A stretch of DNA of 64,000 nucleotides, taken from assembly GCA_027924645.1 (NCBI GenBank), contig BSBN01001752.1, positions 15,057,001 through 15,121,000 on the forward strand, read 5' to 3'. Positions within the stretch are counted from its first letter, which is position 1, and each line of letters begins with the position of its first letter. This DNA comes from Cunninghamia lanceolata. Its lineage: Eukaryota; Streptophyta; Pinopsida; Cupressales; Cupressaceae. A model generated the notes under the pieces. That model did not search any database. It was given only the letters and a program-made list of their open reading frames with translations, and was not told the origin of the DNA. The position numbers were made by a program, and so were the translations under genes. This document shows positions 12,454 through 23,451 of this stretch, one piece after another.

Positions 12454-14812
12454 TTAATCCAACGAACCATCCGAGTCTGCTCTACTCTTTATTGTGTCAA
12501 GTATTTCTTCATGGTCAGACTCACACACCTTCCACAAGATTTTGTTCAAAGGTCTACCCTGATACTATATCAAATGAACATTGGATGCCATGACATGATT
12601 CGAGTAATGAAGAATCTTCCGATGCATGTCAAAGTTCTAAAACAGCCAAACATTAACACTCTTATGTGGGTACCTTCTAAGCCATGTTCCAATAATAACC
12701 ACTGAGCCTGTAGGGTATTCGATGTTTTCTCCATCTGTAACTGGGGCCTCCAATTTATTTTTGGCCTCAACACAATGACATAAGTAATAATCTGTTCCCT
12801 CTTCATTATCTTCATCTGCAATAACTGCATATACATGCCCTACATTGATATGTGTAGCAAATTAGATGAAATTAGTCAACATTACAAAAAACACTACAAA
12901 GTAAGATGACATTAGGAATTTTAAAAACTATCCAAATAGATATATTACCTGGTTGAACTAGATCTGATATGTGGTCAAAGTCAACTGATGATTCCATCTG
13001 TGTTAGTTCCAGTGCCATCAGGGGTCGATACGTGTCAAGTGGACTAAGATAACTTAACTACCATTCGTCAACCCACTCCTTTGACTCGCACTCATCCCAA
13101 GCTTGAATTGTACAGGAAGAACAAAAGCATGACATCTTTTGTGTATGGATACTCCATGAACCTACAATTGAGCTTCTGAAAGAGTGCATCTCATTTGATC
13201 CTGTCAGTGTACAATAGTCCTCATATGGTGCAATGTTAGTATCATCTATCAACCAAAAAAATCTACGAACTGAAGACTTACCTTCATTACCTGCACCCAT
13301 GGAAGCATTACACCACTTGACAATCAATTTTGCATCTATCAACTTTGCATTGTCTTTATACATTAACTCTTCTTGTGCTATGGCTCTTTTGATACATGCT
13401 CCTGCACCATCATACTCCCCCTTTCTATGCCCGACCTCACAAAAGTTTCACATATGCTGAATACTTGTAAAATTATGCCTCCTACTCAGCCAATAGAAAT
13501 TTTGCGAGTTCTTGAATTGTGACGCACAATTTTCTGAGCATATGACATGTTGACTAAATGATATGCCCCTTCTAGCCAAATCATTGTAGAACACCTAAAA
13601 GTAACTTTGCACGAACTCCGTAGAATGTGTGCAATCATCACTAATATAGAAATTATACTCCCTTATGATCTTTCTGTCATCCTCTGTATTATCATTCGCA
13701 TGGATGAATGCGATGTGCACAAATATAGAAACCTGTGTGGAGTTGTAATATTTTGATTGCACCTCATGTTGTGGCTGTAGACTGTAGTTCTCTACAAAGT
13801 TAACGATTGAAACAATGCTACCAACTGGAAATGTGTCCTTGCATAACTTGAATTGCAAGTCCAACCATCGAGCTCTATGGACATGTCTGGCATACTCATA
13901 CACTATGTTGTCATGAAATATAGGCATAAACTGATACACTGGAATCTTTTCAATAACCAATTCACACATCTTTGCTTCTTTACCATCTTTTGTATTGTAT
14001 GCCACTATTTTATACTTGCCAAACTCTACTAGTTTATTTCCAACCGCATGTGTTCTTTCCATATGTTCACATATTGGCAAATGTTGCAAGCCACCGCAAC
14101 GATGACATGTGCCATCCAAGCATAATTTCTTGTAGAATATTTGGCCTTCCTCTCTTTCACATAAAATTCTTGATATGAAGTCTCTTGAAGATGTTGGTGG
14201 GGCATGTATGGCAGAACCCTGCAAAACATTGTTAGTATGCATATCTAAACATATAGACCTATAAACACCAAAATGGTTAGAAAATTGAATATGTAATCTA
14301 CAACAACAAGTAGTGCGTGTGTGATTTATATTGACATAAAAAGGTTTTAGCATTTCAAAATATCTTTGAAAAATTTTAATTTGAGGATACTTCTCTAGAA
14401 ATTTACCATAAAACTGTGTTTGAGTCTCATCCAAAAAATGCTTTGGATGTGGCTCATGGTTCTGACTACCGATTCTCTTTCTTACCACATCCCTTTGATA
14501 CAGAGATACCCTTGTGTAATTCTTCCAAAAGTCTTCAATTATTGATCTCAATGCTTCAACAATTAGTTTATCTTATTGTGGTAGTCTCCCTGAGAATGCC
14601 CATAATTCATTGGCATTAGTGTCCTCAATTCTTTGGCATCTTCCAATGGCTCTTGATAAAGTTTTCCTATTAATTCTAAATTCTTGACTCGTCTTTCTAA
14701 TGAGACGAGCTTTTCTCATTTGACTACTTACTATAGTCAATGTAATCACATGCCATGTTGCATTACTATCTTTTCTGCATGAGGTGTTACCCACACTCTC
14801 ATATGCACTCAT
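12454..14812 (-). pseudogene. transposase-like two-exon gene with mutated acidic residues
   Basis: Exon 1 is 14812-12949, the intron 12948-12840 (GT...AG, 109 bp, phase 1), exon 2 12839-12454; 750 codons in one frame with no indel. Recognisable blocks, N to C: a helix-turn-helix-like RINRKTLSRAIGR (~14680); FWKNYTRVS...KHFLDETQT; a Cys/His cluster (CCCRLH, LDGTCHRCGG...ICEH); SIVNFVENYSL (~13800); YISDDCTH; SENCASQFKNSQNFYWL (~13510); GHRKGEYDGAGACIKRA; CFCSSCTIQAWDEC; and a late HVYAVIADEDNEEG domain. I know this arrangement from uncharacterised plant and animal proteins thought to be RNase-H-fold transposases, where the two motifs usually read DFAENY and SDxxxSQFK. Here they read N and E, so catalysis is probably lost. 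Stops at 14573, 13595, ~13450, 13058 and ~12700 mostly fit C-to-T. Gypsy A sequence starts 26 bp upstream of the ATG. Confidence 0.65.
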
Positions 14813-14837
14813 TAGATTCTTAACAATAGATTTTTCA

Positions 14838-16040
14838 CTTGAGTGGGGTAGTTTAGCTCATGGATCTTGAACTTTTGTGACTCATACGTGATCGCTCTAC
14901 CACCCTGCATAAGTACGGCTCCCAAACCCTCAAGTGATACATCCATGCAAACCATAAAATCTGTTGTAGGATCAAGAACCGCTAAAATGGGAGCACTGGT
15001 GAGACACTCCTTGAGGACTCCAAAGGCCCTCTCACACTGCTCAGTCCATAGAAAGCTCTTCCCTTTCTACTGAAGGGAAGTGATGGGGTATGCTATCTGA
15101 GAAAAATCCTCAACAAAGCGACGGTAATAACCAGCTAACCCCATAAAACTCCTGACCTTTGTCACACTAGTGGGTGCTGGCCAATCTCTGATAGCCCTGA
15201 TCTTCGATGGATCTACTGAGATTCCATCACCAGATAGGATATGCCCCAGATACTATACCTCTATCCTAAAAAATGCACACTTTGCCAAATTCCCATAAAG
15301 ATTCTACTCCCTCAAACACTGTAGAACCTGATGTAGGTGCTCCTCATGCTCCTCCTCGGTTCGTGAATAGATCAAAATGTCATCAAGAAAAATAATCACA
15401 AACCAATCCAAGTAGGTACAGAACACCCCATTCATGAGACTCATGAACACTGCAGGGGTGTTCGTCAAACCAAAGGGGACCATAGTGAACTCATAGTGGT
15501 CATATCAAGTCCAGAAGGCGGTCTTATGGATGTCTGCCTCTGTGATATGTAACTGATGGTAACTGAACTTTAGGTTAATCTTAGAGAACACCCTAGCTAC
15601 CTAAATATGATCAAAGAGATCATCAATCCTGAATAGAGGGTAACGATTCTTCACCATCACCTTATTCAACTGCCTATAATCCATGCATAATCGAAGAGAG
15701 CCATCCTTCTTCTTCACGAAGATGACAGGAGTGCCCCAAGGTGAAATGCTCGGTCAGATGTGCCCCTTCTCGAGCAAGTCCTCAAGCGTAACTTGAGCTC
15801 TATGAGCTCATGAGTGGTGCTTCTATAGGGTGCATGAGACACTGGCTCAGCACTTAGCACTAAGTCAATATGAAAGTCTACCTCACAACAGGGTGGCATC
15901 CCTGGTAACTCTGCTGGAAACACATCGACAAACTCTCTAAGGATGCTATGATCATCAAAAGATGTCTCAAGCTCGTCATCTAATCTGTCACTCACTGTGA
16001 TAGCGAACATCTGGCATCCCTTCCGCATGTAGTGCTTAAG
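14838..16040 (-). pseudogene. Gypsy A: reverse transcriptase and start of RNase H
   Basis: Reading down the minus strand: the pre-RT segment EFVDVFPAELPGMPP (~15930), the RT core with YRQLNK (~15680), an intact active site [11 protein letters not shown] (~15380), CAFF...YLGHILS, and the RNase H start FMVCMDVSLEGLGAVLMQGG (~14950). Numerous TAG/TAA/TGA codons interrupt it. Homology to the sister copy B stops abruptly at about 14840, within the RNase H motif HELNYPT; the rest of RNase H, all of integrase and the 3' LTR are missing. This is the copy-and-paste polymerase of a Ty3/Gypsy element. Confidence 0.9.
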
Positions 16041-16440
16041 CTGCTAAGCGGATATCATACACACTGTTGTGGGCTTCTGAATGCCCACTATCTCAACTGA
16101 TGTACCATGATCATCTAAACAGCTAATCACCTTTTGGCAGCAATCTAGCTTAGCTCGATGAGCCGCAAGCCAGTCCATACCCAAAACCACATCGTAGGAT
16201 CTTAATGTCATAACTCTAAGGTCACAAACTATGGCAAAGGGTCCCAAAGAAATCTCACAGTCATGGACTAAGGCATCTACTATCATCTTGGCCCCTGAGG
16301 CCAACTCAACCACCCACCTATCACCTTGCCTAGAGGCCACCAGCCTACAATGCTCCACTAACGATGGAGATATGAAAGAGTCAGTAGCACCCGAGTTAGA
16401 GAATAGAAATGGGAATACCCCCTATCATACCTGACATCTC
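16041..16440 (-). pseudogene. Gypsy A: aspartic protease, catalytic Asp changed
   Basis: The protease runs from about 16420, where the active-site block reads NSGATDSFIS instead of the family's D-S/T-G-A, a change that fits G-to-A. It continues EHCRLVAS and LRSYDVVLGMDWLAAHRAKLDC, the usual C-terminal half of Gypsy proteases, and a stop follows near 16044. It would normally cut the Gag-Pol polyprotein; with Asn at the catalytic position it should be inactive. Confidence 0.8.
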
Positions 16441-17645
16441 GATCACTGATTCCTGAAAATGAGCCTAACGGTTATCAACCGCTGCGAACATATGGTGGGA
16501 CCTACCCACATCTCCAACCGTCTACTCTGATCCTCCTGCACGAGGTTGCCCCCTGCTGTAAAGCCCTATAGACACTCTCTGGCTAGATGTCCTGCTCCAC
16601 CACACACATAACATGGGCCCCTAGCCTGTACCTAGTTTGAGTCCTACTCGACTGCTGTTGTCCTAATCTACTAGTGGACCCCTGTGAACCCCTGTATGAC
16701 TATTGCAACCTCATGGGTCCCGCAGGTGGTCCCTATTGCCTATGATCTCTACACAGGCCCTGCTGCTGCCAACCTCTATTATGCCCCCATGTGCCCTCTA
16801 CTATGTCCTGGCTCTCTACTACTGCTACTGTGGGGGCCTAGGAGGTAAGGGTGCAGAACTAAATCCTCCCCTATGAGGTGGCTGTGATGGTCTGCGGTAA
16901 TTCTACTGATGCTGCTGCTACCCATGATCCTGAAACTAAGGGCATGAACTCTGCCCTCATCCTTGTATCTCCTCAGCTATGTATGCCTTCTCGGCAACAT
17001 CACTCAAAGTCTAGGGGTCTACCATGTGAATAGGCCCTGCTATGCTATGGTTCAATCCTCTGATAAACTTATGAACCAAGAGTTTCTCGTCATGGAGATA
17101 CTCCACATATCGAGACAACTTGGTAAATCTACTCTCATACTGAGCAACTGTAAGTCCTCTCTACTGAAGGTCATGAAAATCATCTATGCGACACTACCTA
17201 TAGTGATCTGATAAGTATCGCACATTGAAGCACTCAATGAAGGTCTCCCATGTGAGTGTGTCTAATGATAGGTGGCACTTGCAATCCTCAGTGCGCCACT
17301 AGGTAGCTTCTGCATCTCGTAATAGGTGGATTGCCACACGAGCCTTCGTGTTGCCCTCGTAAGGACACAACATGAAGGATCTATCTAAGCTGATGAGCCA
17401 GGCCTCTACCTCTGCTCCCTATGTGGTCCCGACGAAAGTAGGAGGATTGAGCCTCAACAAATCCCTAATAGAATCTCCTCGGTCTCTGTGCCCTCTGATA
17501 GGCTCATCTGCATAATAATCATAAGGCCTCTAAACAATGTGCTTCACTCGTACTACCTCCTCACGCCTAGCATGATGTGGAGGGCTCCTTCTACGAGCCC
17601 TGTCAGCTGATCCAACCTCCTCTGCTGTTGATGCAGGGACTTCTG
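16441..17645 (-). pseudogene. Gypsy A: capsid domain and zinc knuckle of gag
   Basis: The capsid-type Retrotrans_gag segment is clear: LLRLNPPTFVGTT, then AEVEAWLISLDRSFML, TWETFIECFNVRYL, and SRFTKLSRYVEYLHDEKLLVHKF-type blocks between about 17480 and 17040. A Q/R/G-rich linker leads to an intact CX2CX4HX4C knuckle (CYVCGGAGHLAREC) at 16572-16613. Several in-frame stops are present. Gag forms the particle that packages element RNA. Confidence 0.85.
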
Positions 17646-18135
17646 AAGGTCATAACTTTTGACTCAGATGTAGGTTTTCTATGAAATTTTACAAGTGGAT
17701 GCGTTATGAGGTGGCCAGTGGTTTCTCAACCTGCCCTAGCGTGTTGGACTCCGTCTTGGCACTTTTTCAGGGCTTGAAACTTTTATCTTGGCCCTCAAAA
17801 TGGCAATTTAGTGTTTTTTTCTAGTTTTCTAAAAAGTTGCTTTTGTAATAACTCGAAACTCATGTTTCAAATTTAGAATATTAGTTGGCCTTTTGTCCTA
17901 CCTTAGTTTTAGGAAGCTTTTAGGAAAAAATGGATTCTCAAGATATGCTTGTAAAATTACCTAAAATGGCAAAATTTGACAATTGTCGAAATCTACCAAA
18001 AAAGGTAATTTTTTGTTTTTTTTGTTTTCTTTCATATAAGAGAGTTTTCTCTCATTGTAGCAGCAGAGTTGATGGATAGAAGTTTTTTATGTTCCAGCTT
18101 CAAAATCTTTGGCTCTAATATGTTTAATGGCACAA
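17646..18135. other. unexplained ~480-bp segment splitting Gypsy A gag
   Basis: Gag N-terminal coding (above 18,135) and capsid coding (below 17,646) are separated by an AT-rich, non-coding stretch that does not read as gag in any frame. No terminal inverted repeat or target duplication was found by eye, and the borders are approximate. It may be an insertion or a lineage-specific spacer. Confidence 0.45.
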
Positions 18136-18525
18136 TTCTATTGAGTGTATGTTGTGTGTTGCATCAGCTATCGTATCTAGCACCTCAACATATGGCTCCA
18201 CACATGGTGCCCCTCGTGGCTCAACATGGGGTTCCACACGTGGCTCGACATGGGACTCTACTCATGGCCCCACGCATGGCTCCTCTCGCGGATCATCGCG
18301 GGGCTCAACACGTGGCTCTATGCATGGCTCAACTACGGCCGGTGGAAGCCTATCCAAAACTACCTGTAATGCCTGTAATATCTGTGGCCCAATATCTGGT
18401 AGGGTTGGTGGTGCCTACGGTACCTGTGGGACTGGCGGTACCTGTCCCTCAGCTGAAGAATCACTGTGCACCTCGGTGGATGCACTGTGGTGGGACTGTG
18501 GTCGCCAAACTTGTCGGGAAGGCAT
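18136..18525 (-). pseudogene. Gypsy A: gag N-terminus with VEP-rich repeat
   Basis: From ATG at 18525-18523 the minus strand reads MPSRQVWRPQSHHSAS, then PDIGPQILQALQVVLDRL, then a run of V-E-P-R/H/C repeats (VEPHVEPRGAPCVEPYVE at its end). The repeat is built from a GTKGAGCCAYRT-type 12-bp unit between about 18180 and 18330, so it is a coding minisatellite. Two TAG/TGA stops interrupt it. The position 80 bp downstream of the primer-binding site fits the start of gag. Confidence 0.7.
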
Positions 18526-18605
18526 CCTACAAAAATGAGGTAACCACAAATTAATCAAAGTTTCAGAAATAATAATGTGCCCTAAACAAGCCTAGTGTTT
18601 AAACT

Positions 18606-18620
18606 TGGGCTCTGATACCA
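18606..18620 (-). other. Gypsy A primer-binding site
   Basis: The minus strand reads TGGTATCAGAGCCCA, the usual plant initiator tRNA-Met-type PBS, two bases after the LTR end (...GGCATGACA). It fixes the inner border of the 5' LTR and the orientation of the element. Confidence 0.85.
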
Positions 18621-19839
18621 AATGTCATGCCCACATTTCCCATGCGATCACGACAAACAACACACGTGTCATGTCCACATTTGCCATGTGGTCATGACAT
18701 GAAATACGAAAAAAAATTCTACCTATCCCTAGGAACCCCCTTGCACGTGTCTACATGCTTAGTGGCAATACGCATAATGTGTAAACATGTCAACATAGTT
18801 CGGGGAGGTGTGTTGTCCTACACAGTCCCCTACGTGATGATAGCCGTCTAGGGGGTATGCGACACGAAGCGTGTCACTTTTAGGGTTAGAACAATTTTAA
18901 TCCTAACCCTAAGTTTCCTAGGTGAGAAGGAGATTTCGTCAGATTTGAAACCTAACCCTAACTTAGAACAAAAAATGAAATCAAAATAATGATTAAGAAA
19001 TAATGGCATGATGGACACATGATAAAGTGGAATGGAAAAATAAAAGTTAATAAAATATCGTAAAATTACAACCCTAGAATTTAGGAAAAATTTAACAGCA
19101 TAATGCGTTTTCAATAACCAAATTTAAAAATTTAAAAATAAAACACCAATAAGAAATTAAACAAAATTTTAAGAATAAAATTTAAACTTTAGAACAAAAT
19201 AAAATTTAAATACTTCACCAAGTCTAGATAACTCGACTTGCAATAAAATAATAAAACTCGAATTTTTTTTAAAAATAAAATAAAATAACTAAGTTACACC
19301 AAAATAAATTTTAAAATTTGAGTTTGTTAATAAATATAATTTCAGCATTATATTTATTAACTAACTCGAAATGATAGAGAAGGGAATAAGATTAAAATAA
19401 TCTTTCCCGTAAAATAATAGTAAAATTGGTAAGAGATAAAATAATTATAACACACCAGGGAATAAAATAATTAACTAATATGAAATTAAATTCAAGGGAA
19501 CACACTTCCCATAAAACAAAAATCAATCCCTCAATTAAATTTAAACAAAATAAATGAAACACAAAGGAATAAATTAAAAAAAGAACAATGCAAAAGCAAA
19601 ATAGAGAATTTAAAATAAGAGATAAAACATTTTTCCTCACATTCCCCTCTCATTTAAAATATTGGTTTTCAAAATTGAAAGCCCTAAATTTATTCTATTG
19701 TTTTCTCATTTGACCAAGAAACCCTAGCATTAGTTTATTTGTTTCCTTATGGATCTGCCCTAATTAGTCTTGTGTTTTCTCCTCTTATTTTCTATGTTTT
19801 TGTATGGCCTCCATTGTCTCAATGTGTTCTTCTTTGCAG

Positions 19840-19887
19840 GTTTGGAGCTCTTTTAACAATGGCCACCAAGAGGGTTCACACCCAGAG
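19840..19887 (+). other. exon-like segment inside LTR A
   Basis: A pyrimidine tract and TTTGCAG precede position 19840, and AGAG/GTAAATG closes the segment at 19887. It holds AACAATGGCCACC, a good plant start context, opening MATKRVHTQR on the strand opposite to the element. I could not match it or find a convincing next exon. It could be a captured gene 5' end or chance. Confidence 0.25.
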
Positions 19888-20270
19888 GTAAATGATTTGT
19901 TCAAACACATGATGCATAGATAATCTTTCTCTGTTTATTATTTTTTTTTGTGGTTAAATACATATATATACATCTTGTATATATATGCATATGTAATCCA
20001 TCACCAAAAACTGGATTGATTTACCAAGTTAATACAGAGGAGACAATGTAAATTTTATACATAAGCAACACTGAGGTTGCAGATATGGCAGTGCCTGGTA
20101 GGTAGCATGGGGAAGGCGGTGGACACATTCTCTAGTGGCGGCGTTGACAGGCCGCAGTTACCATTTCCGCAGAGTTAGGGTCAAGATGGGAGGCACTGTT
20201 AGGGAATCAGCGGTGGTTGGGACAGGGGACGGTATGAGGGCGGCGCTGTAGTGAGTAAAGAAAGTTTATG

Positions 20271-20338
20271 GTGGGGAGGGGGTCGAAACCCCCATCCACA
20301 CCCAAGGGTGTGGGTGGGGGTTTCGACCCCCTCCCCAC
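20271..20338. repeat. GC-rich hairpin, 33-bp arms with 2-bp loop
   Basis: The left arm 20271-20303 and right arm 20306-20338 are reverse complements with one mismatch, separated by AA. The arms are G/C homopolymer-rich (GTGGGGAGGGGGTCGAAACC...). It lies in a GC-rich island (~20,080-20,440) that stands out in the AT-rich LTR A and has no counterpart in LTR B. Confidence 0.9.
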
Positions 20339-20613
20339 ACCCTCCATGGCAATGACGGCGGCAGCGGTGGGAACTGTGGTGGGCACCAACGCCCACCACA
20401 GGCCCACCTCCCTCAATATTTTTGTTAACAGCATTTTCTGCGGTATAAACAGTCCGCCAAACGTCCAGAACTCTGCCTTTTTTGTAACATTAAAATTTCA
20501 TTATGTTGTATATTCCATATATATATATACATGTTGCCTTTCAAAATATTACAGTATAATTACTTCTTTTTCTATTATTGTATATATATTTATATTTATG
20601 CACATATATATAT

Positions 20614-20890
20614 ATTTGTGTATATATATATTTTAATATATACAGAAAATATATAAGGTTAAGTTTTTTCATCTATTTTCTGTGTATACATAGTGATAAA
20701 AAAAACAACAAACATGATTTCAAAATAACAAAAAGTTGTATATATATATTTATATATATTTGTGTATATATATATATTTTAATATATACAGAAAATATAT
20801 AAGGTTAAGTTTTTTCATCTATTTTCTGTGTATACACAGTGATAAAAAAATAGAAAACATGATTTCAAAATAACAAAAATTTGTATATAT
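20614..20890. repeat. 146-bp tandem duplication in LTR A
   Basis: A block with TACAGAAAATATATAAGG, TTTTTTCATCTATTTTCTGT and ATGATTTCAAAATAACAAA occurs at 20641 and again at 20787, flanked by TA microsatellites. The two copies are nearly identical, so the duplication is recent compared with the element. Confidence 0.85.
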
Positions 20891-22269
20891 ATGTATAATT
20901 ATATATATACCCATTAAACTAATTCTTTTCAACAATACTAATCTGGGCTAACATAGAATACTAATTTTCTGTTTTGTATCAAAATGAGATAATCCAGTAT
21001 TAACCCCCTTTTTTTTGGAAACATAAATAAACAGAGATATGTTTTTTTTTTAATGAACATATAAGGTAAATGTTACAACTTCCTCTAAATTTTCAACAAC
21101 CTATATTCCTAAATAGCAACTATTAACATAAAATTTCAAGCAACTTAACAAAAAATAATTTACTTAAATTTCTATCTTCTTTTCTTTGTATGCAATAAAA
21201 TTTATACAACAATTGATGCATAATTTTTTTTTGTAAAGAATAATGACAACAATATATATAAATTCACATGCATTTCTCACACTCACCAACCCCACAATAT
21301 AGGGAATAAACAACTTTTAAATAAAACATAAAGAATGTTTACATTGCAATACTTATTACAGCCAACACCAAGGGTAGAATAACTTGACAAAAATTACAAT
21401 AGGGTCACAAAGGCCATGGCTCAAACAGCGAACAACATATGACCAAAGCAACACAAAAATGGACTTCTCCAAAGCTCCATTTCTTCAATAAGAACCTACA
21501 ATAAATACACAACAAGAAGGGAAAAACCAGCCACTTCTAAATGCCCTCCTCCCTATCGTAGACCCGCAAGTGGGTCACCCCCGAGTTAGGGAGGTAGGGA
21601 TTCACACGGTTGCAAACACACCACAACAAGCATCAAAGCAACAACAACACAAAAATTAACCCCAAGGATAAACACATAACACAACTCATGAGAATGAGTT
21701 TGATGGGGGTAGGGAATGGACACCTCTACTCAAAGGCCACACCAAAAATACCAAGTACCAAGTCTCATGGCCTCAAGCCAAAACCTCCAAAACCACAACT
21801 CTTCAAATATATCAAAAATAAACTTCCATGGCACTCTTGTCATCCAAATAATCTCAACACCAAGTAAAAAGCCCTCAAAGCCATAAATAACACAAAATAT
21901 GGGGGTGACCTCAAGGAGGTTCACTTTCCCCTACCCCAAACAAGTTGAGCCTTACCTCCAAATGGAGGTTCTCTCACCAAACTCCAATTCCACACAAAAA
22001 TGAAACAACAACCAATAAATCTACAAACACATCATAATAAAATATGCAAGGGTAAAGAACATAGTCATGAAGCTTACCTTCAAAAGCCCTATAATGGAAG
22101 CATGTTTGGTGATGAGCTCCAAGCTTCTCCAAACCTTCTAATCTCCAAAATCCCTCTAACTTTCTCCAAAAAAATTGCTCCAAATAGAAAGAAATCTCCA
22201 AAATGCAAGAACCCCACACTTCTCAACAAGAGGAGGTAATATAGGCCTTCTAATTTGGCCTTGAGGAAT

Positions 22270-22651
22270 GAGAAGGTGACACTTGTCACCTTCTCCTTCC
22301 TCCTCCTATGCCACTTGCAAGGGAGAGGAAGTGTGAGGGTGACAAGTGTCATCCTCCAACTCCATCTCAATCCTCACCTTATCCTCTTGTGCTCTCACAC
22401 ATGTGTGAGAGAATAAGTGGTGAGGTGCCATTCCCCTTCAAGCCTCCATGAGGATAAGGGATGCCATATGGCATCCTCTTATTCTCTAAGAGAGCCATCT
22501 CCCTCAAAGATGCTCTCACACGTGTGTGAGAGTCTTGGAGGAAGATCCCACACACTTGGGAGTCTTGGAGACCTCCCAAGTCTTCCTAGAGAAGGGATTC
22601 CCAAACTTTGGGAAGGGAGATGAGTCTTTCCCAAAGCATGACTCATCTCCC
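22270..22651. repeat. cluster of six short palindromes in LTR A
   Basis: Palindromes at 22270-22295 (GAGAAGGTGACA arms, 2-bp loop), 22335-22356 (one mismatch), 22392-22411 (CTCTCACACATGTGTGAGAG), 22459-22476 (GGATGCCATATGGCATCC), 22513-22532 (CTCTCACACG/TGTGTGAGAG) and 22615-22651 (GGGAGATGAGTC arms, 13-bp loop). The same series, with changes that keep the pairing, is in LTR B. Confidence 0.85.
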
Positions 22652-23451
22652 ACCCTTATCTAATTCAAATTTCGTCACTTTGACTAAACCACAGTTTAGA
22701 TTGACCACAAGTGAGTTATCCCAAGGTTTAGTTAGTCAAAATTGACTGTAGACCCATGGGTAACCACCTAGGGTAAATTTTGGGACACTAAGGTTCACCT
22801 AGGGAGTCATAAATCCACTTTAAATGGCCTCAAAAATAAAAATAATACCAAGTGGTATAAATCAATAAAAATTATACAACACGTAATATAATTAAATTAA
22901 ACCAAGGGTTACTACACCAAAATGATAAAAATAAACAAGCACTTAAATCAACACTCAATTCAAACGTGGTCCTCATCCCTCTTGGGAATGGATCAATTTC
23001 ACAGGGAATAACATATGTGTGAATTCTACCTCTAATTTCTCATGGCTTGGGAATGTAATCCTGCACATCTCAATCAAGTGTCAATCATATCATGAATAAT
23101 CATAGCCAAAGCAACTAGAATTAAATTCATGCCATTGAATACAACAATAATCATCTATAACATAATTCTAAATTAAACTGTATTTTTCTATCAAATGCCA
23201 CATAATCATCATCACATAAAGAACTAGAAGTCACATCACAAAACATCATCTAATATATCTTGCATGTCTAGTCTCAACATAGCATCAAAATATGATCAAA
23301 TCGAATCACCATATGTCAAATCAATGTCATATCAAAATCAGGAGATATAATCAAATCTGCATAATGAAACCATAGTCTCTAAAAGTCTGATAATGTCATC
23401 AACTGAAATGTAAAATGATCAAAATAAGGAAGGAAAATAATTGGCCTCACA

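Larger units (their letters stand above)
18623..23451 (-). repeat. Gypsy A 5' LTR (~4.8 kb)
   Basis: The minus strand runs from TGTGAGGCC (ending at 23451) to GGCATGACA (at 18623). Both ends match LTR B at 26,091 and 37,795, and internal blocks match in order: the palindrome cluster (22.27-22.65 kb), the GGGTCACCCCCGAGTTAGGGAGG block (~21.57 kb) and a TA-rich core. It is ~700 bp longer than LTR B; the extra length appears to be the GC-rich hairpin region and a 146-bp duplication. The outer end abuts reverse-transcriptase coding of copy B directly. Confidence 0.85.

Noticed and set aside
18069..18554. 161-codon and 129-codon plus-strand ORFs with G/S/T- or H/M/A-P-rich repeats
   Set aside because: They are antisense shadows of the VEP repeat in Gypsy A gag on the minus strand.
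20199..20434. ORFs on both strands with PTPLGVDGGFDP-like text
   Set aside because: Read-through of the GC-rich hairpin; both strands are open because the arms are reverse complements.
20560..20900. TA-rich runs as a CRISPR or origin-like array
   Set aside because: Plain TA microsatellites and a two-copy duplication; no regular spacers, and the genome is a plant's.
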